DNA of 64,000 nucleotides from Natronococcus sp. A-GB7 (GTDB lineage Archaea; Halobacteriota; Halobacteria; Halobacteriales; Natrialbaceae). The notes under the pieces were generated by a model, which was not told the origin of the DNA, did not search any database, and worked only from the letters and a program-made list of their open reading frames with translations. Below, piece by piece: positions 54,376 to 62,798 of this stretch. A program made the translations under genes and the position numbers. The DNA lies in NCBI RefSeq assembly GCF_029688865.1, contig NZ_JARUKV010000018.1, positions 1-64,000 on the forward strand, written 5' to 3'. How positions within the stretch are numbered: position 1 is the stretch's first letter; every line of letters starts with the position of its first letter.

Positions 54376-54924
54376 ATGAACGAGACACCCGAGGTCGCCG
54401 TCCTCCGACTCGGCCACCGCCCCGGCCGGGACGAGCGGATGACGACCCACGTCGGGCTGACCGCGCGCGCGCTCGGAGCCGACCGCGTCTGGATCCCCGA
54501 CAACGCCGGCCAGTCTCTCGAGACCGTCGACGACATCACCGACCGCTTCGGCGGCCCTTTCGAGGCCGAACTGACCGATTCGCCCCAGGCACTGATCCGC
54601 GACTGGGAGGGACGGGTCGTCCACCTCACGATGTACGGCGAGCGGATCCAGGACGTCGAAGACGAGATCCGTTCGTCCCGGGAGGACGACCGGAAGCCGC
54701 TGCTCGTCGTCGTCGGCTCCGAGAAGGTCCCGTTCGACGTCTACGAGGCCGCCGACTGGAACGTCGGCGTCACCAATCAGCCCCACTCCGAGGTAGCAGG
54801 TCTCGCCGTGTTTCTCGATCGGCTGTTCGAGGGCCGCGAACTCGAGCGCGAGTGGGAGGACGCCGACCGCGAGGTGATCCCGATGGAGACGGGTAAGCGC
54901 GTCCAGTCGCTCGAGGACGGCTAA
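54376..54924 (+). CDS. trm56: tRNA (cytidine(56)-2'-O)-methyltransferase
   Basis: A 182-residue SPOUT methyltransferase that 2'-O-methylates C56 in the T loop of archaeal tRNAs using SAM. The start VAVLRLGHRPGRDERMTTHV is the aTrm56 hallmark. The trefoil-knot SAM loop is in LLVVVGSEKVPFDVYEAADW and NVGVTNQPHSEVAGLAVFLD near 110-155. The size fits the single-domain archaeal enzyme. It converges with a 29-residue membrane gene; their ends overlap by four bases. Confidence 0.92.
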   Translation: MNETPEVAVLRLGHRPGRDERMTTHVGLTARALGADRVWIPDNAGQSLETVDDITDRFGGPFEAELTDSPQALIRDWEGRVVHLTMYGERIQDVEDEIRSSREDDRKPLLVVVGSEKVPFDVYEAADWNVGVTNQPHSEVAGLAVFLDRLFEGRELEREWEDADREVIPMETGKRVQSLEDG

Positions 54925-55010
54925 ACGATCCCACTCCCCCAGAGGATCGTTAGTACGGAGCCGAGAATTCCGAGCAGTCCCGCGATGAGTCCCTTCCGAG
55001 CGTCGTCCAT
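54921..55010 (-). CDS. 29-residue membrane micro-protein
   Basis: A short frame reading MDDARKGLIAGLLGILGSVL then TILWGSGIV: an acidic/basic start and one hydrophobic helix. The start at 55010 is supported by an AT-rich box (minus-strand CATATACC, about 55033-55040) 23-30 bases upstream. The frame also extends upstream to 55178, but that part is basic and lies across the promoter-like box. Its stop overlaps the convergent trm56 stop by four bases. Candidate single-span micro-protein of unknown role. Confidence 0.5.
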   Translation of the reverse strand: MDDARKGLIAGLLGILGSVLTILWGSGIV

Positions 55011-55199
55011 GCGGTCGCTGTCTCTACCGGAACGGTATATGTTTTCTCCGAGACGTAGCGTAATATAATCCACTACGCTCGCGGCACGGCCGCGGAACGA
55101 CATCGTTGCTCGAGGAGGTCGTCTGGACTTGCAGGCCAGCGAATACGGCGATTCTACAGCGAAAACGCGCAATACCACGCCTCCGGGCCGTGGATGATA

Positions 55200-55868
55200 T
55201 TAACGGGGAACGGCCGGACGGAGCAGTCGGAGGGGCCGAAGGAGACGGCTACCGACCATCCGTACTATCGCCGCCGTTCCGGTCTCGGACTCGTCGAGGG
55301 CGTACCCCGTCCCGACCCGCTCGATCGGCCCCGAGTCGCCGACTGTCTCGAGAACGCGCTCGAAGTCCTCGTCGGGCAGCCCCGTTCGGTCCTGCAGTTC
55401 GGCGCGCGACAGCGGCCCGTCGGCTTCCCGAAGCTCCCGGAGGACCGCCCAGCCGTGGGCCGAGACGAGGTAGTACTCGTCTTCCGAAATATCGTCGTCG
55501 GGCTCGCTCGAGCGGTCGACCCCGAGCCGGAGGTCGTACAGCGAGTCGAGACAGAGCCACGCGGCGACGACGGCGAGGACGCCGAGGACAGCCGAGCCGT
55601 CGCCGATCGCGAGGGCGGCGAACACGAGTCCGCCGACTGCACCGAGGACGGCTCCGGCGGCGGCGTCCGGATAGTCGCGTGCGGTACAGACGGCCCTGAG
55701 CACGGCGAGTGCGACGATCCCGGCCGGAATCGCGATCACCGATCCGGCCGAGAGATCCGCCAGAACGTAGAGGACGGCGAGGACAGCCGTGATTCCGGCG
55801 ATCGCTTTCGGATCGACCTCGTCGCCCATCGCCGCTCGAAACGACGTCATCGTTCGGTCGTACGTCAT
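55200..55868 (-). CDS. Membrane protein with C-terminal winged-helix domain
   Basis: A 222-residue protein. The first 110 residues hold about four hydrophobic helices (ITAVLAVLYVLADL; AIPAGIVALAVLRAV; AAAGAVLGAVGGLVFAALAI; AVLGVLAVVAAWLCL). After a charged linker, residues about 128-195 predict a winged helix (YYLVSAHGWAVLRELREADG then LSRAELQDRTGLPDEDFERV). Such one-component membrane-bound regulators could sense a membrane signal and bind DNA directly. It is divergent from tfe with a 106-base gap. Confidence 0.72.
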   Translation of the reverse strand: MTYDRTMTSFRAAMGDEVDPKAIAGITAVLAVLYVLADLSAGSVIAIPAGIVALAVLRAVCTARDYPDAAAGAVLGAVGGLVFAALAIGDGSAVLGVLAVVAAWLCLDSLYDLRLGVDRSSEPDDDISEDEYYLVSAHGWAVLRELREADGPLSRAELQDRTGLPDEDFERVLETVGDSGPIERVGTGYALDESETGTAAIVRMVGSRLLRPLRLLRPAVPR

Positions 55869-55974
55869 ATCAATCCATATATCTTTGTGGATCGCGGGTA
55901 CCCGAATCGGAGCCGTCGACTCGATACGGCGTCGCTCAAAAGACTTAATGGGCCGATCGCGCTACGTGTAGGCA

Positions 55975-56499
55975 ATGGCTTTTGAGGACCTGCTCGAGGA
56001 TCCGGTCATCCAGAAGTACTTGCACGAGCTGGTCGGTCCCACGGGGATGCCCGTCGCGGCGGCGCCGCCGGACGGGGAAGTGACCGACGAGGAGCTCGCC
56101 GAGGAGCTGGATCTCGAGTTGAACGACGTCCGGCGCGCGCTGTTTATTCTCTACGAGAACGACCTCGCCAGCTACCGCCGGCTGCGCGACGAGGACTCGG
56201 GCTGGCTGACCTACCTCTGGACGTTCGAGTACGACAACATCCCCGAGAACCTAGAGGAGGAAATGTACCGGCTCCACGACGCCCTCGAGGACCGCCGGGA
56301 GTACGAGCGCAACCACGAGTTCTACCTCTGTGAGATCTGTTCGATCCGCTTTGAGTTCGGCGAGGCGATGGACTTCGGCTTCGAGTGTCCCGAGTGTGGC
56401 TCGCCGGTCGAATCGATGGACAACAACCGCCTGGTCGACGCGATGGACGACCGCCTCGACGACCTCGAGGATGAACTGAACATCGACGCGGACGCCTGA
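55975..56499 (+). CDS. tfe: Transcription initiation factor TFE (TFIIE-alpha)
   Basis: A 174-residue archaeal TFE. The N-terminal winged helix (about 1-90: DEELAEELDLELNDVRRALFIL, LASYRRLRDEDSGWLTYLW) helps open promoters with RNA polymerase. The C-terminal zinc ribbon has CEIC and CPEC pairs near 117-144. An acidic C-terminus follows. An AT-rich box (GACTTAATGGG, about 55942) lies about 30 bases before the ATG. The stop and the next gene's ATG share one base (TGATG), so TFE and DUF2110 are co-translated. Confidence 0.93.
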   Translation: MAFEDLLEDPVIQKYLHELVGPTGMPVAAAPPDGEVTDEELAEELDLELNDVRRALFILYENDLASYRRLRDEDSGWLTYLWTFEYDNIPENLEEEMYRLHDALEDRREYERNHEFYLCEICSIRFEFGEAMDFGFECPECGSPVESMDNNRLVDAMDDRLDDLEDELNIDADA

Positions 56500-57173
56500 T
56501 GGTCGTACTCGCAACCAAACTCTACGTCGACGGTGACGCCCGCGAACGCTCGTTGGACTCGCTGCGGTCGCTGATCGGCAACGAGATCGGCGAACTCGAC
56601 GTCGCGTTCGACCTCTCGATCCGGGACGACGACTTCCCCGAGGTCGCCGTCGAGGGCGAGGACGCCGTCGTCGCCGAGAACGTCCTCCGCGAGGAGTTCG
56701 GCGAGATCGTCCCCGAGCTCGAGCCCGGCGAGACCTACGTCGGCACCCTCGAGTCCTGGAACGACGAGGGGTTCGTCCTCGACGCCGGCCAACCGGTCGA
56801 GATTCCGGTCGACGAACTCGGGCTCGGCCCCGGCTCGCCGACTCAGATCCGCGAGCGCTACGGGCTCGTCCAGCACCTGCCGATGCGGTTCGTGTACGGA
56901 AGCGACGACGAACCGTCTCGGCTCGCGGCGGACGAACAGGATCGACTCTACGACTGGACTCGCGGCGACGGCCGGCTCAACGTCAACAGCGCCACCCGCG
57001 CCGAGGTCCGGGCCACGCTCAACCGTGCGGGCCACGCCCAGGACTACGTCACCGTCGAGCGTCTCGGCCTGCTCGAGCAGAGCGTGATCTGTACCGAGGG
57101 CACCGATCCGCCGGGCCTGCTCGCGAGCGTCGGCGAGTACCTCCCCGCGGAGCTGCGATGTGTCGTTCCCTAG
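56499..57173 (+). CDS. DUF2110 family protein
   Basis: A 224-residue soluble protein conserved in archaea next to tfe. It begins MVVLATKLYVDGDARERSLD and contains a beta-rich S1/KOW-like middle (ELEPGETYVGTLESWNDEGF), then a C-terminal helical domain (NVNSATRAEVRATLNRAGHA). The link to tfe suggests a role in transcription or RNA, but no function is established. It starts at the TFE stop (one-base overlap) and ends just before the lipoprotein gene. Confidence 0.85.
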   Translation: MVVLATKLYVDGDARERSLDSLRSLIGNEIGELDVAFDLSIRDDDFPEVAVEGEDAVVAENVLREEFGEIVPELEPGETYVGTLESWNDEGFVLDAGQPVEIPVDELGLGPGSPTQIRERYGLVQHLPMRFVYGSDDEPSRLAADEQDRLYDWTRGDGRLNVNSATRAEVRATLNRAGHAQDYVTVERLGLLEQSVICTEGTDPPGLLASVGEYLPAELRCVVP

Positions 57174-57174
57174 T

Positions 57175-57948
57175 ATGAATCGCCGGCTCGCTCTCGCGGT
57201 GATCGCGGTCGCGTTGCTCGCGACGACGGCGGGCTGTTCGGCGATCTTCGGCGGGATCTCCGACGAAGAGCTCGACCGCGAGCAGGAGTACGACGACCTC
57301 CGGGACAGCGACGCCGACGTCGCCGTCGACATCGAGGGCGGCACGATCCTCACCAGCGGCGAGTTCCGTGCGGTGTACGACCTCAACGAGACCGAGGAAC
57401 TCTCGCTGTACCGTTCGAGTTTCTACACCGAGGACGCACTCGACATCCACAGCGTCCGCTACTGGTATCCCAACGGGACCGAGGTGACGGGTTCGGACCT
57501 CGAGATCGATCAGGGACGCTCGAGCACCGAGGTCGAGGTGCCGGACGGGAACGGCACTCTCGCCTTCTCGGGTAGCGCCGGTAGCCGAACCTTCCAGCTC
57601 CCGGCCTACGTCCACGGCTCCTACGAGGTGACCCTCTCGGAGGGGTACCGGACCTCGAACTTCCTGTTCGGCGACGTGAACCCCGGCGGGTACGAACGCG
57701 AGGTCGCCGACGACCGTGAGCGACTGGTCTGGGACGAGGTCGACAGCACGATCTCGCTGCGGTACTACCTCACGAGGGACATCCCGCTGTTCGCCGGGCT
57801 CGTCGGAACGGTCGTGCTGCTCGGCGGCGCCGCGATGGCCTACTACTACCGGAAGGTCCAGAAGCTGAAAGAACAGCGCGAGGAGATGGGACTCGACGTC
57901 GAGATCGAGGACGACTCCGACGACGGGCCGCCACCGGGGATGAAGTGA
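57175..57948 (+). CDS. DUF5803-like lipoprotein with C-terminal membrane helix
   Basis: A 257-residue protein. A lipobox follows the hydrophobic start (NRRLALAVIAVALLATTAGC, Cys20), so it should be a Sec-type lipoprotein. A beta-rich ectodomain spans about 40-205. A second hydrophobic span (IPLFAGLVGTVVLLGGAAMAYYY near 205-227) and a charged cytoplasmic tail follow. It begins one base after the DUF2110 stop, making tfe-DUF2110-DUF5803 a likely operon. The combination of a lipid anchor and a C-terminal span is notable. The DUF assignment is from memory. Confidence 0.8.
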   Translation: MNRRLALAVIAVALLATTAGCSAIFGGISDEELDREQEYDDLRDSDADVAVDIEGGTILTSGEFRAVYDLNETEELSLYRSSFYTEDALDIHSVRYWYPNGTEVTGSDLEIDQGRSSTEVEVPDGNGTLAFSGSAGSRTFQLPAYVHGSYEVTLSEGYRTSNFLFGDVNPGGYEREVADDRERLVWDEVDSTISLRYYLTRDIPLFAGLVGTVVLLGGAAMAYYYRKVQKLKEQREEMGLDVEIEDDSDDGPPPGMK

Positions 57949-57989
57949 TCCACCCTACCTCACGCCGAGCCCGCTTCTTTCGACCGAAC

Positions 57990-58706
57990 TCAGCTCTCGA
58001 GCGAGACCGTCGTGACGGTTAGTCGAACCCGATCCGGATCGCAGTCCGCCCACTCGTTCTCCAGTCGTTCCCAGGCTCGCTCGTGATCGGTCTCGACGGC
58101 CGCTATCGTAGCGGCGTTCTCGACGTCGATCGTCCGACTCGAGCGCTCGACGACGCGTGCGGTTACTGCAACCTGCCCGCCGGTGTGAACCGACCGCCCG
58201 TCAGCTTCGATCCGGGCGAACGAGACGAGCGCCGTCCCCTCCCGACAGCTTACCGCCGGCTGGTGGCGGAGCTGACTCCCCGACTCGTCGCTCCGAACCA
58301 CGGCGCCGCCGTCGTACGCGACCGCCTCGGAACCCGACCGGTAGGCGAGCGTTCCGAGTTCGATCGTTCCCCCATCAGCGACGGGGTCGCCGTCGACGGC
58401 GACCTCGAGTTCGGTGCCGCCGTCGTCGACGACCAGCGTCCCCTCTCCGAGCGGGACGACGGCCGTTCGGCGCTCGAGCCCGTCGTACCGGCCGAGATCT
58501 TCGATCGCGGTCGCGAGGTCGGTCATTCCCTGCTCGGCCGTCCGAAGCTCCTCGGCCTCCCGTTGCTCGTCGAGCAACCCGAATCCCGCGACCGAGAGGA
58601 CCGCGACCGATCCCAGCACGATCCCGAGGACGAGTACGAACGAGAGCACCGCCGAGACCCCCCGTTCGCCCGGCGGGCCGTCCAGCGCCGTTCGATCCCG
58701 GTTCAT
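57990..58706 (-). CDS. Type IV pilin-like protein 5
   Basis: A 238-residue protein, last gene of the pilus operon. Residues about 14-45 (RGVSAVLSFVLVLGIVLGSV then AVLSVAGFGLL) are a class III-type pilin hydrophobic helix after a short basic, Gly-containing prepilin leader. The remaining ectodomain is beta-rich and contains two Cys (SCREG and DCDP). Its ATG overlaps the stop of the preceding gene (ATGA). The cleavage site at the Gly-Val junction is inferred. Confidence 0.75.
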   Translation of the reverse strand: MNRDRTALDGPPGERGVSAVLSFVLVLGIVLGSVAVLSVAGFGLLDEQREAEELRTAEQGMTDLATAIEDLGRYDGLERRTAVVPLGEGTLVVDDGGTELEVAVDGDPVADGGTIELGTLAYRSGSEAVAYDGGAVVRSDESGSQLRHQPAVSCREGTALVSFARIEADGRSVHTGGQVAVTARVVERSSRTIDVENAATIAAVETDHERAWERLENEWADCDPDRVRLTVTTVSLES

Positions 58707-59173
58707 CGGTCGCCTCCCTCGAGCGTTACTCGCCCCTCCTCGACGACGATCTCGATCGACCCGCCCGGCACGGTACTCGACTCGAGATCGCCCGCGGTCG
58801 AAACCTGGACGTGGACGGTCGCGTCGACGGCGTGTGCGGACAGCCGGAGACAGTCCGCGTCGCCCGCAGCTCCGTTACAGTCGTCTCGCGCCTCGACGGC
58901 GTACCCGGTTCTCGCGACCGTTCGCGGCGCGTCGATGCGGGTGACCGTTTCGTCACCCTCGCCGGCGGCGAGCCGATCCGCGGCTTCGATCTCGCCGGCC
59001 AGCTCCTGTCCCACCGTCTCGAGCGAGCGCTCGGTGGCCCGTTCGGTTTCGGCCTCGAGGACGGCTCCAGAGCCAGCCAGCAGGACCGCGAGCAGCGCAG
59101 CCGAGATCCCGAGCGCGAGGACGTGCGTGACGGCCATCGTGACGCCTCGGTCCGCGGTACCGTCGTCGATCAC
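58703..59173 (-). CDS. Type IV pilin-like protein 4
   Basis: A 156-residue protein with a charged leader (MIDDGTADRGVTMAVTHVLA) followed by one hydrophobic helix, then an acidic ectodomain with two Cys (DDCNGAAGDADC) likely to be disulfide-linked. Start and stop codons overlap both neighbours by four bases. In its operon it is probably a minor pilin. Confidence 0.75.
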   Translation of the reverse strand: MIDDGTADRGVTMAVTHVLALGISAALLAVLLAGSGAVLEAETERATERSLETVGQELAGEIEAADRLAAGEGDETVTRIDAPRTVARTGYAVEARDDCNGAAGDADCLRLSAHAVDATVHVQVSTAGDLESSTVPGGSIEIVVEEGRVTLEGGDR

Positions 59174-59649
59174 GGCTCGCCCTCCGGACAGCCCGCCTCG
59201 ATCGTCAGCATCCGCTTGGTGCGGCGGTCCGCGGAGTCGGCAGTCACGCGGACGGTCGCGTTCTCGAGTTCGTCCTCGCCGCCAACGCGCTCGAGACCGA
59301 CGTCCTCGAGTTCGACGTCGACCAGTGTCCCGGTCGAGTGAGCGCGAGCGTCCCGGTACCGATCGGTGAACGCCTCGAGGTCGTCGGCGGCGGCGGCTTC
59401 GAGTCTTTCCTCGTCCGTCCGTTCGTTCGCGTTCTCGAGCAGGCAGCCGATCCCGTACTCGAGTTCCGCCTCGACGACGGCTTGCTCGCCGGTGTCGGCA
59501 CCCGGCGCGGTCGACGAGCCGACCTCGGATCCGCCGACCATGACGACGATTCCGAACACGACGACCGCCAGCGCGATCGCACCGAGCACCACTATTTGGC
59601 CTCGCTCTCGCGGGACTGGCTCGCTCGGACGGCCGGATCCGTCTACCAT
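59170..59649 (-). CDS. Type IV pilin-like protein 3
   Basis: A 159-residue protein. The leader VPRERGQIVVLGAIALAVVV runs into a hydrophobic helix at about 18-40, then an ectodomain with Cys residues at IGCLLEN and EAGCPEGE. The RGQ-type junction is the likely prepilin cleavage region. It overlaps the preceding gene by seven bases and the next by four. Confidence 0.75.
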   Translation of the reverse strand: MVDGSGRPSEPVPRERGQIVVLGAIALAVVVFGIVVMVGGSEVGSSTAPGADTGEQAVVEAELEYGIGCLLENANERTDEERLEAAAADDLEAFTDRYRDARAHSTGTLVDVELEDVGLERVGGEDELENATVRVTADSADRRTKRMLTIEAGCPEGEP

Positions 59650-60290
59650 ACGGTCACGCGCACCTCCGCGAGAGCGTGGACCGACTCGGCGCCGTCGGTC
59701 GGCGCGATCGGATACCCCTGTTCTTCGTGGGCCCGCTCGAGTTCGATCCGGTTTCCGTCCGCGGTGAGACGGTCGTCCTCGTGGAGGGTCACGACGTAAC
59801 TCGCGGTGACGGCTTCGGCCGACGGCGATCCCTGATCGACCAGCGTCGCCCCGTCGTTCCCGCCCTCGGTAACGATCTCGACGTTGTAGTTGCGGTCCTC
59901 GTCACCGAACCGCGCCTCGAGGATCGCGCCGAGCGTCGACCGTTCGGCGAAGGTATCGGCGCCGTACGTTCGCTCGTTGTTCCCGTCGACGGGCGGCCGA
60001 TCCGCCCCGTAGAACGCGCTCTCGCCGGGTTCGGCGTCGTCGGCCCACGCTGACGCGTCGTCGTGCCAGCGCCGAACCGTCGCGGAGAGGTCGCCCTCGC
60101 CGGCGGCGACGACGAGCGCGTCCCGGGTTTCCTGCTGAAGCTGGGCCTGCGCCGCTCGATCCGGCTCCTCCGTGGCCGGCGCGACGAGCGCCGACTGCGC
60201 CGCGACGAGGAACGCGACCAGCAGAATCGTCGCCGCGATCGTTCCCTCGAGCGCGTACGCCTGCCCTCTGGGACCGTCGGTCCCGATCAT
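59643..60290 (-). CDS. Type IV pilin-like protein 2
   Basis: A 215-residue protein with a short leader (MIGTDGPRGQAYALEGTIAA) and a hydrophobic helix from about 13-40, followed by an acidic ectodomain rich in beta strands. The ATG at 60290 overlaps the previous stop (ATGA), which decides it against a GTG two codons earlier. The ectodomain contains no Cys. Probable minor pilin or assembly factor. Confidence 0.75.
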   Translation of the reverse strand: MIGTDGPRGQAYALEGTIAATILLVAFLVAAQSALVAPATEEPDRAAQAQLQQETRDALVVAAGEGDLSATVRRWHDDASAWADDAEPGESAFYGADRPPVDGNNERTYGADTFAERSTLGAILEARFGDEDRNYNVEIVTEGGNDGATLVDQGSPSAEAVTASYVVTLHEDDRLTADGNRIELERAHEEQGYPIAPTDGAESVHALAEVRVTVW

Positions 60291-60778
60291 CTCCACACCC
60301 TCACGACGAGTCGGAAGGCGGGTTCGTCCGCTCCCGACTCGAGTTCGAACGACCCCTCGAGCGTGACGATCCGGGCCGAACTCGCCACGGGCTGGTCCTC
60401 GTACGGCGCCGTTTCCGCCTCGAGGACGGGCGATCCGTCCGCGCGCTCGAGGGTCGTTCCGTCGAGTCGCTCGAGGCGAACGCCGACCTCGTCGGCCGGA
60501 CCGCTCTCGAGTTCGAGCCGGTGGTCGATCCCGTCGCCTCCGAGTTCGGCGACGAGCCGGCCCCCGTCGAGTTCGTTGTGGGTGGCGAACTCCGCGACGA
60601 GTCGATCCGCGATTCGGTCGGCCTGTTCGCGTTCGGTGTCCCCGACGGGGTCAGCCGGCGTCACGACGGACGGGATCGCGGCGAAGACGACCGCAACCGC
60701 CAGCAGAAAGATGCCGATCCCGACGACGAAGTCCTGGGTCGTCTGCCCGCGTGCGCTCGTTCGAGGCGTGTGGTCCAC
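60287..60778 (-). CDS. Type IV pilin-like protein 1
   Basis: A 163-residue protein. The leader ARGQTTQDFVVGIGIFLLAV matches archaeal prepilin-type signals, with a Gly-Gln junction and a following hydrophobic helix to about residue 36. The beta-rich ectodomain lacks Cys. It starts one base after the stop of the membrane assembly gene, so it is the first pilin gene of the operon. Confidence 0.78.
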   Translation of the reverse strand: MDHTPRTSARGQTTQDFVVGIGIFLLAVAVVFAAIPSVVTPADPVGDTEREQADRIADRLVAEFATHNELDGGRLVAELGGDGIDHRLELESGPADEVGVRLERLDGTTLERADGSPVLEAETAPYEDQPVASSARIVTLEGSFELESGADEPAFRLVVRVWR

Positions 60779-60779
60779 G

Positions 60780-62798
60780 CTATATCACCACCGCCCAGCC
60801 GACGAGCGCGATCGTCGCCAGCGCGAGGGCGTACTTCAGCCCGCTCAGGAGGTCGGCGTTCCGGATGTACCCACAGAGGGTGCCGGAGACGACCGCCTGC
60901 AGGACCACCGCGTGAAACAGCAGGACGCTCAGCGCGTCGGGCGGGACCGCGCCGCCAGACGCCGAGTCGGCGGGCGCTCCCGGCGTCGCGACCGCGCCGC
61001 CGGCCATCGCGTCGAGGAACTGCGTCTCGAGGATCGCGATCACGGCGAACACCGTCAGGAACGTCATGACGATGATGACGACCTGCATCCGGGTCCGGGA
61101 TCGCCGCTCGCGCTCGAGTTCGTCGTGGGTCTCGCTCGTTCGAGCGGCGGTCCGGAGGACGGCCGAGATCCGGTTCGACGCCGCCTGGCTCTCGGCGATC
61201 AGTCGCACCGTCCGGGCCAGACGCGGGATCCGGTAGGCGTTCGCGAACTCGACGAGCGCGCGCCGTAGGCTCGTCCCGTAGCCGACCTTCGCCCGAATCC
61301 GTTCGAGCTCCCGGCTCAGCTTCCCGGTACCCGTCTCGGCGACTGATTCCATCGACTCGAGCGGCGTCAGCCCGGTCTCGTTCGCGCTCGAGAGCTTCCA
61401 CAGCTCCTCCGAGAGCGTCTCGACGACGGCCGCGCGGCGGCGTCGGTTCCACTCGGCGGCGATGGCGAGGGGACCGCCGACGACGTACAGCGGCAGGTAC
61501 GCGTAGACGACCGTCCCCAACAGAGGGCGCTCGAGCAGACCAGCCCAGGTGACCGGAATCGACCCGCTCGCAACTGCGACCGCGACGATGGCAAGCGACG
61601 CCGGAACGGTGACCGCGAGCGTGTACGACGGGTTGTTCCGGAAGAAGTGGTGGGGGCGTCGCAGTATCCTCATCGCTCGGTGAGTCGCCTCTCGAGACTC
61701 GATCCGGTCGAAGACGGCGTACGTTCCGGCGGGCTCGTCAACCGGTCCACCGTCAGAGGGGTGGCGTTTCTCGCCGTTCCGAAGACGGTTACCGTTGGCT
61801 GCCAACGAGAGCGTTCCGTCGCCGGGATCGTCGTGTTTGACGGTCGAGATCAGGACGAGAAAGGCGATCCCGATCAGGGGAACCAACGCGTACACGGTCA
61901 GGTACAGCATCTCGGGCGGAACGGTCGCGTTCGGCAGGAGCTGCACGACGACGGTGACGATAAGCAACAACAGCGGAAACAACGAGAGCGTCATGTACAG
62001 CTCGCCGAACAGCTCGAGCGTCTCGAGGGTGCGTTCCTGCTCCTGTCTCGCCGTTCGGGCGTGTTTTCGTCGCTTCTCCTCGAGGAACCGCTCCGTGTCG
62101 CCCCCGCTGTCGACGACCGAGAGCAGGTCCGTCAGGAACTGGCTCAGCTCGTCGCTAGGCGTCTCTCGGGCCCGGCGTCGGATCGCCGTCCGGTAGTCGA
62201 TGTCGAGGGACGTCGCCTCGGTATGGACGGTTCGAAACTCCCGGGCGACCTCCCCGTAGGCGTCGTCCGCCCCGGCCATCGCCTCGACGATCTCGAGGCG
62301 GTCGAGCCCGCCGATCGACAGCGCGTACATGAACGAGACGGCGTCCGGAAGCAGGATATCGATCTCGCGTCTCCGCGCCGAGGCACGCGCGTGAGGGATC
62401 GCGACGAGCGACCCGAACCCGCCCAGAAACCCCAGCGTGCCGAACGCGAGACCGGTAGCCGCGACGAGCATCGGAACCCTGAGGGCCTCGAGCAGTGCGA
62501 GGATCGTCGGGTTGGGAACGTGGACACCGAGCGGGCCGCCGACGTCGACGATCCCGGTCCCGAACAGGCCGTACCCGACGATCGCACCCAGGATCGTGAG
62601 GCAGACGCCGGCGACGGCGCCCGCTCCGATCGCCCGCGAGAGGTAGAGCTCGACGGTGTCGTCGATCCGGGCCTGAGCGAGCTTCCGCTCGAGACGTGCG
62701 ACGAACCGGTCGTCCTCGTCGAACACCCGCAGGTACACTGGGTAGAAGCGGTCGCCGAGCGCGGTCGTCTCGGGGAGGCGTTCAGGCCCGAAACTCAT
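60780..62798 (-). CDS. pilC: Type IV pilus assembly membrane protein, PilC/TadC-type
   Basis: A 672-residue integral membrane protein that anchors the assembly ATPase and organises pilin extrusion. Two T2SSF-type domains are visible (about 165-300 with LLPDAVSFMYALSIGGLDRLEI, and about 495-620 with ESMESVAETGTGKLSRELER). Each is flanked by hydrophobic helices (for example VAGVCLTILGAIVGYGLFG and LALATIALVGWAVVI). A doubled T2SSF architecture is usual for haloarchaeal PilC. Its ATG overlaps the ATPase stop by four bases. Confidence 0.88.
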   Translation of the reverse strand: MSFGPERLPETTALGDRFYPVYLRVFDEDDRFVARLERKLAQARIDDTVELYLSRAIGAGAVAGVCLTILGAIVGYGLFGTGIVDVGGPLGVHVPNPTILALLEALRVPMLVAATGLAFGTLGFLGGFGSLVAIPHARASARRREIDILLPDAVSFMYALSIGGLDRLEIVEAMAGADDAYGEVAREFRTVHTEATSLDIDYRTAIRRRARETPSDELSQFLTDLLSVVDSGGDTERFLEEKRRKHARTARQEQERTLETLELFGELYMTLSLFPLLLLIVTVVVQLLPNATVPPEMLYLTVYALVPLIGIAFLVLISTVKHDDPGDGTLSLAANGNRLRNGEKRHPSDGGPVDEPAGTYAVFDRIESREATHRAMRILRRPHHFFRNNPSYTLAVTVPASLAIVAVAVASGSIPVTWAGLLERPLLGTVVYAYLPLYVVGGPLAIAAEWNRRRRAAVVETLSEELWKLSSANETGLTPLESMESVAETGTGKLSRELERIRAKVGYGTSLRRALVEFANAYRIPRLARTVRLIAESQAASNRISAVLRTAARTSETHDELERERRSRTRMQVVIIVMTFLTVFAVIAILETQFLDAMAGGAVATPGAPADSASGGAVPPDALSVLLFHAVVLQAVVSGTLCGYIRNADLLSGLKYALALATIALVGWAVVI

